Shown piece by piece: positions 1 through 6,633 of a stretch of DNA of 6,770 nt. The notes under the pieces are model-generated. The model had not been told where the DNA came from. It searched no databases and saw only the letters and a list, made by a program, of their open reading frames with translations. A program made the position numbers and the translations under genes. Source of the DNA: Collinsella aerofaciens (GTDB taxonomy: Bacteria > Actinomycetota > Coriobacteriia > Coriobacteriales > Coriobacteriaceae). How positions within the stretch are numbered: the stretch's first letter is position 1; every line of letters starts with the position of its first letter. The stretch is from positions 1-6,770 of the forward strand of contig RPYR01000036.1 of NCBI GenBank assembly GCA_008671285.1. Reading direction: 5' to 3'.

Positions 1-65
1 ACTTCTTCGGTGTAGTCGAGGGCAAATCCATATCTTAGACAAGAATTCGCGATTTGCAAGCGCAT
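1..65 (-). CDS. possible 5' end of a divergent gene (partial, uncertain)
   Basis: On the minus strand an ATG at 65-63 opens a frame that stays open to the window edge (21 complete codons). The stretch nearest the edge (about 1-24) uses codons typical of this genome, GCC CTC GAC TAC ACC GAA GAA. The first codons do not, and no Shine-Dalgarno sequence is visible, so the true start may lie elsewhere, for example the ATG at 31-29 in another frame. An alternative is the plus-strand frame 3-38, which ends in TAG and could be the C-terminus of an upstream gene (last residues FFGVVEGKSIS). The product is not recognised. If the minus-strand reading is right, this gene diverges from dinB and shares its upstream region. 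Confidence 0.2.
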   Translation of the reverse strand, partial: MRLQIANSCLRYGFALDYTEE

Positions 66-91
66 CCACGCACCCCACATGAGCTGCGCGG

Positions 92-97
92 TATACT
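92..97 (+). promoter_or_regulatory. candidate -10 element of dinB (leaderless transcript possible)
   Basis: TATACT lies 6 bases before the dinB ATG at 104. A start site about 7 bases downstream of this -10 would fall on or next to the A of the ATG, giving a leaderless mRNA. That would explain why dinB has no visible Shine-Dalgarno sequence. No good -35 hexamer sits at the right distance (around 69-74), which weakens the call. The overlapping minus-strand hexamer TATACC (95-90) could serve a divergent transcript. Confidence 0.4.
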
Positions 98-103
98 CAT
101 GAC

Positions 104-1357
104 ATGGAAAGACGCGAACATACATACGGTTATGAGGATGCTGCGGGCGTTACGCCGCCGCCCTGGACGGGTCCGGCGGTGGGCCTGATGGACCTCGATG
201 CATTTTTTGCGAGCGTGGAGATGCTCGATCATCCCGAATGGCGCGGAAAGCCGCTCATCGTGGGCGGAGACGCCGAGTCGCGCGGCGTCGTGTCCACGTG
301 TTCGTACGAGGCGCGTCGCTTTGGCGTGCATTCTGCCATGGCCTCGGCCGAGGCGCGGCGCCTGTGCCCGCAGGCCATTTGGACGCACGGACACTTTGAT
401 CGCTACCGCGAGGTGAGCGCGCAGGTCATGGCGATCCTTGCCGATGAGACACCGCGCGTGGAGCGTGTGTCCATCGACGAGGCCTTTATCGATATCACAC
501 CGGGTCGCTTTGCGCCCGAAGACCCGCTGCTGGTTGCGCGGCGTATAAGCGACCGCGTGGCAGCGCTGGGAGTGACCTGCTCCATTGGCGTGGGCTGCAA
601 CAAGACGGTCGCAAAGATCGCAAGCGAGCGGGATAAGCCGTTTGGGCTGACCATCGTGCGCCCCGGAACCGAGCAGCGCTTTTTGGCCGCGCTGCCGGTA
701 TCTGCCATGAGCGGCATCGGGCGCTCGGCCGAGGAGCGACTGCGCCGCATGCGCATCTACACCCTCGGCGAGCTATCACGTGCACCGGAATCCACCTTGG
801 CCTCTATTTTTGGCGTCAACGGCGAACGCATGCGCCAGCGTGCGCTGGGACTCGAAATCTCCGAAGTCACGAGTCTCGATGAGGAGCGTGAGGTCAAGTC
901 GGTCAGTAATGAACGCACCTTTGCGAAAGATTTGACTGAGCGTGGGGATATTGAGGCGGCGATTGCGCTGCTGGGTGAGTCGGTGGGACGCCGTCTGCGC
1001 CGTCAGGGGCTGACGGGTGCCACGGTAACGCTCAAGCTCAAGTATTCGTATGGAAGCGGGCGTACGGCACAGCGCCGGCTGCCTCATCCAACCGACGATG
1101 AGAACATCTTCGTGGCGGTTGCACTCGAACTGCTCGACAACATCTGGCAAGAAGGCATGCATGTTCGCTTAGCCGGCATCGGCATGAGCGACTTCGACCA
1201 CCAAGGCGGCATCCAGACTGACCTGTTCTGCGAGATCGATGACCGCGGAGCCCAATCCAGCGACCGCCGCGACCTCTCCGTCGCCATCGACGCCGTCCGA
1301 GACAAATTCGGCGACACCGCCCTATCCTTCGGCCGCCAATCCCGCTTCAATAACTAG
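104..1357 (+). CDS. dinB: DNA polymerase IV (Y-family translesion polymerase)
   Basis: This 417-residue protein is a Y-family DNA polymerase that copies damaged templates with low fidelity. The palm and finger region has the catalytic block MDLDAFFASVE (29-39): D30 is a metal ligand and F35 corresponds to the steric-gate Phe that excludes ribonucleotides. SYEARRFGVHSAM follows at 67-79, and SIDEAF (123-128) supplies catalytic D125 and E126. CSIGVGCNKTVAKIAS (159-174) and a thumb helix-hairpin-helix around 200-240 come next. The little finger begins near SVSNERTF (266-273). QTDLF at 371-375 fits the beta-clamp-binding consensus. The length is slightly above that of typical DinB (about 350-400), from some 20 extra N-terminal residues and a C-terminal tail. 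The ATG at 104 follows a TATACT -10 and has no Shine-Dalgarno sequence; GTG at 179 is the next plausible start. No SOS box was recognised. The stop TAG (1355-1357) lies inside a decayed repeat copy. Confidence 0.97.
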   Translation: MERREHTYGYEDAAGVTPPPWTGPAVGLMDLDAFFASVEMLDHPEWRGKPLIVGGDAESRGVVSTCSYEARRFGVHSAMASAEARRLCPQAIWTHGHFDRYREVSAQVMAILADETPRVERVSIDEAFIDITPGRFAPEDPLLVARRISDRVAALGVTCSIGVGCNKTVAKIASERDKPFGLTIVRPGTEQRFLAALPVSAMSGIGRSAEERLRRMRIYTLGELSRAPESTLASIFGVNGERMRQRALGLEISEVTSLDEEREVKSVSNERTFAKDLTERGDIEAAIALLGESVGRRLRRQGLTGATVTLKLKYSYGSGRTAQRRLPHPTDDENIFVAVALELLDNIWQEGMHVRLAGIGMSDFDHQGGIQTDLFCEIDDRGAQSSDRRDLSVAIDAVRDKFGDTALSFGRQSRFNN

Positions 1358-1375
1358 TCTTTTTTGGACGGGGGT
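1355..1375 (+). repeat. decayed copy F of the GTAG repeat, overlapping the dinB stop
   Basis: Seventeen of 21 positions match the first 21 bases after the leading GG of copy A (from 1404): the shared parts are TAGTC, a T-rich stretch and GGACGGGG. The far end of the unit (TTTTAGCTACC) is missing. The copy begins exactly on the dinB stop codon TAG. The similarity is imperfect, so common descent from the repeat is an inference. Confidence 0.5.
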
Positions 1376-1401
1376 TGCTGCCTTCCGTCCGACACGGCAT
1401 T

Positions 1402-1437
1402 GGTAGTCAATTTGGGACGGGGCTATTTTAGCTACCC
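1402..1437 (+). repeat. GTAG repeat copy A, left arm of an inverted pair
   Basis: This 36-base unit begins GGTAGTCAATTTGGGACGGG and ends TTTTAGCTACCC. Its reverse complement matches copy B (1489-1524) at 35 of 36 positions. Its body (AATTTGGGACGGGGCT) recurs in inverted orientation in copy C. Confidence 0.92.
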
Positions 1438-1488
1438 CTATATATCGGTTGAGATTCATTCGGCCTAATTCATTCACCGTCAGCCAAA

Positions 1489-1524
1489 GGGTAGCTAAAA
1501 AAGCCCCGTCCCAAATTGACTACC
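1489..1524 (-). repeat. GTAG repeat copy B, right arm of an inverted pair
   Basis: This is the inverted partner of copy A, separated from it by a 51-base spacer (1438-1488) in which I see no gene or motif. The only mismatch is in the A/T run, where B has six A's in a row and A's complement has one T. Two inverted units around a short spacer is the architecture called REPIN in REP/RAYT systems. If transcribed, the pair would fold into a hairpin of about 36 bp. It sits between the convergent dinB and RAYT genes, so it could slow or end transcription from both sides, but no U-tract follows it on either strand. Confidence 0.92.
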
Positions 1525-1560
1525 CCGGATGTCCGGTTTGGCGGCCGCAGCAAAATTATC

Positions 1561-1578
1561 CCGCCTAAAATGAGCTAC
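1561..1578 (-). repeat. half copy E of the GTAG repeat at the RAYT stop codon
   Basis: The 18 bases ending TGAGCTAC match the matching end of copy D (2534-2551) at 16 of 18 positions. The other half of the unit is absent. Read on the minus strand, the RAYT stop codon TAG (1577-1575) is the TAG of the terminal GTAG of this half unit. Confidence 0.6.
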
Positions 1579-2324
1579 TTTTCAACTTTAACTTTTTGAA
1601 TCGTGCAATGGCCGATACCCGTGAGGCGCACGATCTGCTTGATCGAAAAGCCCTCGCTTTTGAGTTTACGGATACAGTCATCACGCACGCCCTTGGGCAG
1701 AGCGTTGAGATAGTGAGGCTCGTATGGTTTGAGCAACGCCTGCGCAAACTCAAGCGCGTCAGTATCACTCACATGAGCGCCATAACGGAAGCAATAGCCA
1801 TTGGGCTCGCCCGAGGTGCTAAATGCAAAAAATCTCTGGGAATTCCCGAGCAACCCGAGCACGCAATCAGTCTTACAAATTCCCGGATAGCCCATATACT
1901 CGCTAAAGCTGCTCCAGCGATAGAGCGAAGCAGTGCCAATTCTGGCTTTCGCAGGGTTATCGTGAATGTAACGAACGCAGTTGAGCAGCTGATCATCATC
2001 GAGAATCGGCACACTCTTAAATCGATCCTGGAAAACAGGACCTCTCCTGCCTGTCTTAGAATTGAAATACATGGCATACGCCGTCGTAATCGAATGCATA
2101 CAATCGCTCAGGTGAGCATGCCCGTCATCTAGCAACAAGTGAATGTGATTATCCATAAGGCACCATGCGATAACATCCACTTTGAACTTCTGGCATTTCG
2201 AAGCTATCAGTCGAATCAGATAGAGTCGATCGTCAGCATCCTCAAATATCAGCTGACCACCACAGCCCTTTTGGACGACATGGTAATAGCCGTAAACAGA
2301 GATTTCCCGCGCGGTCCGAGTCAT
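1575..2324 (-). CDS. REP-associated tyrosine transposase (RAYT, Y1/HUH family)
   Basis: This 249-residue protein belongs to the IS200/IS605-like Y1 nuclease superfamily, in the single-copy RAYT branch that acts on REP-type repeats. The HUH metal-binding motif is H60-I61-H62 within WCLMDNHIHLLL. Y119 in RYIHDNPAKA is the likely catalytic Tyr, since YIHxNPxxA is a hallmark of RAYTs. GPVFQDRFKS (95-104) is also typical. A basic helix-turn-helix-like tail (about 222-247, GFSIKQIVRLTGIGHCTIQK) probably binds DNA. I chose the ATG at 2324 because AGGAGG lies 8 bases upstream; an ATG at 2330 is too close to it, and the frame extends to an ATG at 2384 without support. Base composition is lower in GC than in its neighbours (26/60 GC at 2161-2220 against 48/60 at 5341-5400, both hand-picked), which suggests transfer. 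All key residues are present and the frame is intact, so it may be active. No convincing promoter was seen. Confidence 0.9.
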   Translation of the reverse strand: MTRTAREISVYGYYHVVQKGCGGQLIFEDADDRLYLIRLIASKCQKFKVDVIAWCLMDNHIHLLLDDGHAHLSDCMHSITTAYAMYFNSKTGRRGPVFQDRFKSVPILDDDQLLNCVRYIHDNPAKARIGTASLYRWSSFSEYMGYPGICKTDCVLGLLGNSQRFFAFSTSGEPNGYCFRYGAHVSDTDALEFAQALLKPYEPHYLNALPKGVRDDCIRKLKSEGFSIKQIVRLTGIGHCTIQKVKVEK

Positions 2325-2425
2325 ACGCATCTCCTCCTCTACAGATAACAAATACGTTACCCGAGTCGGAAAGCTAAATATCACGCAATGAACCGCAACT
2401 CGCTTCTATCGGCGAACGGTAGGTA

Positions 2426-2459
2426 GTAGCTAAAAAAAGCCCCGTCCCAAATTAGCTAC
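2426..2459 (-). repeat. GTAG repeat copy C, upstream of the RAYT gene
   Basis: This is the most symmetrical copy. GTAGCTAA (2426-2433) and TTAGCTAC (2452-2459) are perfect 8-bp inverted ends around an 18-base interior carrying GCCCCGTCCCAAA. It can fold as a hairpin alone and shows GTAG at the 5' end of both strands. Orientation matches copies B, D and E. It lies 101 bases upstream of the chosen RAYT start. Confidence 0.88.
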
Positions 2460-2466
2460 TTTGGGC

Positions 2467-2509
2467 AAAAAGAAAGCCGGGTAGCTGCGGAAAACCGCAA
2501 CTGCCCGGC
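2467..2509 (-). terminator. intrinsic terminator of the rplU-rsfS cluster
   Basis: On the minus strand a 15-bp stem (arms 2509-2495 and 2490-2476, with one mismatch and one G-U pair) closes a 4-base loop. TTTCTTTTT (2475-2467) follows. This is a canonical Rho-independent terminator, 41 bases past the rsfS stop. It should also shield the RAYT gene from readthrough. Confidence 0.9.
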
Positions 2510-2522
2510 GATATGCGTGAGG

Positions 2523-2551
2523 GTAGCTAAACCCCGTCTCAAATGAGCTAC
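2523..2551 (-). repeat. GTAG repeat copy D, between rsfS and its terminator
   Basis: This shortened 29-base copy has ends GTAGCTAA and TGAGCTAC and interior ACCCCGTCTCAAA. It lacks the long A run of copies B and C. It overlaps the last base of the rsfS stop codon and lies upstream of the terminator, so it must be part of the 3' UTR of the rsfS transcript. Its terminal TAG creates a second in-frame stop right after the rsfS TAG. Confidence 0.82.
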
Positions 2552-3006
2552 TAGAGGAGATTGAGGGGGAGCTGGGGGGCGTCTCCCCAGAGTTTCTCGA
2601 GGCGGTAGAAGTCGCGGGCTTCGGGAGTGAAGACGTGGACGACAACCGAACCGTAGTCCATGAGCATCCAGGTCTTCTGCTCGCGACCCTCGATGGAGAA
2701 CGGGTGCTCGCCGCAAGCCTCGGCGACCTTCTCCTCGATCTCGTCGACGATAGAATCGACCTGGCGGTTGTTGGTACCGGTGGCAAGCACAAAGTAGTCG
2801 CATACGTCGGAAAGCTCGGTCAGGTCGAGCACCTGAACGTCCTCGCCCTTCTTGTCGTAGGCGGCCTGCGCGGCGGCGCGGGCGACATCCTCGGCGGCGA
2901 CACCGCTCGCGGACAGCGAGGCGGCAGTGCGGTCGGACGTGGCGGCGAAGCTCTTGTGCTCCACATGTTCAAGAATCTGCTCGTCGGTCATGGTCTCGTC
3001 GGCCAT
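2551..3006 (-). CDS. rsfS: ribosomal silencing factor RsfS
   Basis: RsfS binds ribosomal protein uL14 on the 50S subunit and blocks joining with 30S, lowering translation when nutrients are scarce. The 151-residue product has the conserved domain at about 38-148. Its signatures are VQVLDLTELSDVCDYFVLATG (57-77, Leu-Ser-Asp core with DYFV), then DYGSVVVHVFTPEARDFYRLEKLW (117-140) and the GDAP loop (141-144). Family members are usually about 105-120 residues, so the first 35-40 residues (acidic, then Ser/Ala-rich) are an extra and probably disordered N-terminus. The ATG at 3006 is supported by an upstream AAGAGGT with 5-base spacing. It follows yqeK by 27 bases and is the last gene of the cluster. 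Its stop TAG abuts repeat copy D. Confidence 0.95.
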   Translation of the reverse strand: MADETMTDEQILEHVEHKSFAATSDRTAASLSASGVAAEDVARAAAQAAYDKKGEDVQVLDLTELSDVCDYFVLATGTNNRQVDSIVDEIEEKVAEACGEHPFSIEGREQKTWMLMDYGSVVVHVFTPEARDFYRLEKLWGDAPQLPLNLL

Positions 3007-3033
3007 GGAATACCTCTTTCTAGACAGCCCGAG

Positions 3034-3642
3034 CTAGCGCAGCTGGGCGTAATGGTTGTAAATCGAAATAGCCGTGGGATAAAGATAGCGCCCGGACTGG
3101 ATCACATAGACCAAACCCTGCGCAAAACAGGAGAAGAACAACTCGTCGAGCGACGACTCCCCCACCATCTTGCGCAGCGCATGCGCATAGTCGCCGTGGC
3201 GGTTGGGTTCGATGGCATCAGCCACAAAGACCACCATATCGAGCGGCGTCATGTCGCAAGCGCCCACGGTGTGACGGTCGACAGCCTGAAAGACCGCCGG
3301 CGACAGCTCGGGAAAAAGCTGCGGAAGTTCATAGGCGGCAACAGGACCATGCAAAAGCGGCGTCGCGGCGGAAGGAGAGCCGGCAATCTTAATGCCGTAA
3401 TGCAGAGCGCGCGTAACCAGCTCGTCGTCGGAGAGCACTTTGTCCCAGTCGTGGATCAGACCGGCAGCAGCGGCATCAAAGCGGTCAACGCCGTAGACCT
3501 CGGCCAGATGAAGTGCGGTCTCGGCAACACCCAGCGAATGCACATAGCGCTTGCGCTTATCCTTCATGCGAACATCGAGCAGCTCTTGAATGCGCTTGAG
3601 CAGCGCGCGCTCATCGCCCTCAAACTGATCCTCTACCGACAA
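3034..3642 (-). CDS. yqeK: HD-domain Ap4A hydrolase, YqeK type
   Basis: The 202-residue protein is an HD-domain phosphohydrolase. YqeK proteins studied in Firmicutes cleave diadenosine tetraphosphate symmetrically to two ADP. Metal-binding residues visible in order are H35 (YVHSLGVAETA), H64-D65 (LIHDWDK), H98 (LLHGPVAA), H124 (DRHTVG) and D142 (VFVADAIEP), the full HD pattern. Length is close to the family norm of about 190. The likely start is TTG at 3642, since GGGGGT lies about 6 bases upstream and the only nearby ATG (3655) is in another frame. It begins 12 bases after the nadD stop and precedes rsfS. The nadD-yqeK-rsfS order is common in Gram-positives, which strengthens the assignment. 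Substrate is inferred from the family only. Confidence 0.91.
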   Translation of the reverse strand: MSVEDQFEGDERALLKRIQELLDVRMKDKRKRYVHSLGVAETALHLAEVYGVDRFDAAAAGLIHDWDKVLSDDELVTRALHYGIKIAGSPSAATPLLHGPVAAYELPQLFPELSPAVFQAVDRHTVGACDMTPLDMVVFVADAIEPNRHGDYAHALRKMVGESSLDELFFSCFAQGLVYVIQSGRYLYPTAISIYNHYAQLR

Positions 3643-3654
3643 CGTAGACCCCCA

Positions 3655-4332
3655 TCACTCAAAATCTTCTTGGCCCAAATCGGCATATAGCCTGCGTTTG
3701 CGAATGTAGCCAAGCACGGACTCGCTCGTAAGATAGCGCACGCTCATGCCGCGGGCAACTCGCTTACGAATGTTCGTCGAGCTGATCGCCAGCGCCGGAA
3801 TCTGAATATAGCGCACGTCGAACGGCAGCCCCGACTCTTTGATTCGGGCACGCGCCGTATCGATATCAAAGCCCGGTCGCGTCGCCGCAATAAAGGTAGC
3901 AAGCTCAGCGATTCGTTCGGCATCATGCCAGGTCACAATATCGATAATTGCGTCGGCGCCCGTAATAAAGTAGAGCTTTACCTGCGGCGGATAAAAGTCG
4001 CGAAGAGCATGAAGCGTATCGGCCGTGTAGGTTACCCCCGGACGGTCGATCTCGAACCGACTCGCCAAAAAGGCCGGGTTCGCGGCGGTGGCGAGGACCG
4101 TCATGGCATAACGGTCCTCGGCAGGCGTCACCGGCTTGTCAAGCTTAAAAGCAGGAGAGCCCGCCGGCATAAAGAGCACAGCGTCCAAGTCGAGCGACTC
4201 GCGCGCCTGCTCGGCAGTCACCAGGTGCCCGTAATGGATGGGATCAAAGGTGCCACCCATAATGCCGAGCCTAAACTCCTGCCCGTCCTCTAGAGGAAGC
4301 TCGGGCAAACCGATTCCACCGCGCAGCGACAT
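3655..4332 (-). CDS. nadD: nicotinate mononucleotide adenylyltransferase
   Basis: NadD joins nicotinate mononucleotide and ATP to give deamido-NAD and pyrophosphate, the shared step of de novo and salvage NAD synthesis in the cytosol. The 225-residue protein has the nucleotidyltransferase motif GGTFDPIHYGHL (26-37, catalytic H33 and H36) and the C-terminal ISSTNIRKR (183-191) that binds the phosphates. GADAIIDIVTWHDAERI (125-141) matches the NadD substrate-binding region and separates it from CoaD-like enzymes. The start ATG at 4332 lies 3 bases after the obg stop. A GGAGG within the last obg codons stands 11 bases upstream, suggesting translational coupling. About 20 residues precede the usual N-terminus. 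Confidence 0.96.
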   Translation of the reverse strand: MSLRGGIGLPELPLEDGQEFRLGIMGGTFDPIHYGHLVTAEQARESLDLDAVLFMPAGSPAFKLDKPVTPAEDRYAMTVLATAANPAFLASRFEIDRPGVTYTADTLHALRDFYPPQVKLYFITGADAIIDIVTWHDAERIAELATFIAATRPGFDIDTARARIKESGLPFDVRYIQIPALAISSTNIRKRVARGMSVRYLTSESVLGYIRKRRLYADLGQEDFE

Positions 4333-4335
4333 GGC

Positions 4336-5823
<1,488 letters not shown>

Positions 5824-5827
5824 CTAC

Positions 5828-5871
5828 AAAAAAGAGGGAGACCCTTGAATCCTAAAACTCAAGTGCCTCCC
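5828..5871 (-). terminator. terminator or attenuator between rpmA and obgE
   Basis: On the minus strand a 13-bp stem (arms 5871-5859 and 5848-5836, one A-G mismatch and one G-U pair) closes a 10-base loop. TCTTTTTT (5835-5828) follows. It begins 25 bases past the rpmA stop, and its T run ends only a few bases before the obg Shine-Dalgarno sequence. No separate obg promoter was recognised, so partial readthrough is the simplest model. Confidence 0.85.
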
Positions 5872-5896
5872 ACATATGTGCTCTATGAAGGGTGAA

Positions 5897-6154
5897 TTAC
5901 GCGTTCGCGAGCGGGCGTACGCTGACCCTGTGCTTGATACCCTTGTGGAACTCAACGGTACCGTCGACCAGCGCGAACAGCGTGTCGTCCTTACCACGGC
6001 CAACGTTCTCACCCGGGTGGATGTGCGTGCCGTGCTGACGGACGAGAATCGTGCCCGTGGTTACCGTCTGGCCGGCATAGCGCTTCGTGCCAAGGCGCTG
6101 ACCGCGGGAGTCACGGCCATTACGGGAGGAACCGAGTCCTTTTTTGTGTGCCAT
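5897..6154 (-). CDS. rpmA: 50S ribosomal protein L27 (bL27)
   Basis: bL27 sits next to the peptidyl transferase centre, and its N-terminus reaches the P-site tRNA. The 85-residue product matches the whole family: [16 protein letters not shown] at the N-terminus, then [43 protein letters not shown] and a C-terminal beta segment. It starts directly at MAHKKG, with no extension of the kind removed by the Prp protease in Firmicutes, which argues against a Firmicutes host. It lies 33 bases after rplU, the usual pairing. The Shine-Dalgarno sequence is weak (AGTAGGT). A terminator-like hairpin follows. Confidence 0.98.
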   Translation of the reverse strand: MAHKKGLGSSRNGRDSRGQRLGTKRYAGQTVTTGTILVRQHGTHIHPGENVGRGKDDTLFALVDGTVEFHKGIKHRVSVRPLANA

Positions 6155-6187
6155 TGTGTATACCTACTCTTTCGTTACGAGTGTAAT

Positions 6188-6562
6188 CTACTCGGCGACG
6201 GGAGCCTCGGCAACAGCCTCAGCCTCTGCCTTGACAGCCTTCTTGGCGCGGGAGGTAGCCTGAACCTTCACGATCTTCAGCTTGGTGAGCTGCTGACGGT
6301 GACCCTTCAGACGACGATAGCGCTTGCGCTTGTGGAACTTGAAGACCAGCTGCTTCTCGCCCTTGAACTGCTCAACGATCTGAGCGGTAACCTTGGCCTT
6401 GGCCAGCTTGTCGGGATCGGTGACGATCTTCTTACCATCGTTGAGGAAGATAACCGGCAGGGTGACCTTGTCGCCCTCATTGCCCTCGATCTTCTCGACG
6501 GTGATGACATCGTCGGTGGCGACCTTGTACTGCTTGCCGCCCGTGTTAACGATTGCGTACAT
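6188..6562 (-). CDS. rplU: 50S ribosomal protein L21 (bL21)
   Basis: bL21 binds 23S rRNA on the solvent side of the large subunit. The start is the ATG at 6562, giving the family-typical MYAIVNTGGKQYKV. An in-frame ATG at 6583 would add seven residues (MHEGQVN) absent from L21 proteins, and AAGGG lies about 9 bases before the chosen start. The product has 124 residues. The signature FKFHKRKRYRRLKGHRQ lies at 74-90. The canonical protein ends near 103, so the tail from about 104 (Lys/Ala, then Glu/Ala-rich) is an additional, probably flexible extension. It is the first gene of the cluster and is preceded by a strong promoter. Confidence 0.98.
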   Translation of the reverse strand: MYAIVNTGGKQYKVATDDVITVEKIEGNEGDKVTLPVIFLNDGKKIVTDPDKLAKAKVTAQIVEQFKGEKQLVFKFHKRKRYRRLKGHRQQLTKLKIVKVQATSRAKKAVKAEAEAVAEAPVAE

Positions 6563-6604
6563 GTTTACTTGCCCTTCATGCATCAGTTAGTGCAACAGCC
6601 GAAT

Positions 6605-6633
6605 ATAGTAGCAGGCGAAAATACCCCCGTCAA
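6605..6633 (-). promoter_or_regulatory. sigma-70-type promoter of rplU-rpmA
   Basis: On the minus strand the -35 TTGACG (6633-6628) and -10 TACTAT (6610-6605) are separated by exactly 17 bases. Transcription should start near 6598, giving a leader of about 36 bases before the rplU ATG. That leader is too short for an elaborate regulatory structure, and I see none in it. Confidence 0.85.

Noticed and set aside
115..135. Possible LexA/SOS box (CGAAC near the dinB start)
   Set aside because: The second half (GTTCG at 4-base spacing) is missing; only GGTTAT follows. No other SOS-like palindrome was seen upstream.
1360..1390. Terminator for dinB made of a T run and a GGACGG/CCGTCC hairpin
   Set aside because: The T run precedes the hairpin on the plus strand, and no T run follows it on either strand. 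It does not have the order needed for an intrinsic terminator.
1596..2132. 178-codon open frame on the plus strand
   Set aside because: It is the complement of the RAYT coding region, whose HUH and YIHDNP motifs settle the strand.
2476..2490. Another repeat copy within the rsfS terminator stem (shares GGGTAGCT)
   Set aside because: The match is only 8 bases and lacks the GGGACGGGG core and the second end. The stem pairs with its own partner as a terminator, so the resemblance is probably chance.
2635..3690. 351-codon open frame on the plus strand
   Set aside because: It lies antisense to rsfS, yqeK and the end of nadD, which have clear family motifs. The frame is a by-product of GC-rich codon bias and has no recognisable domain.
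6563..6598. Ribosomal protein leader (L21-type autoregulatory RNA)
   Set aside because: The predicted leader is about 36 bases with no stable stem, too short for known L21 leader motifs.
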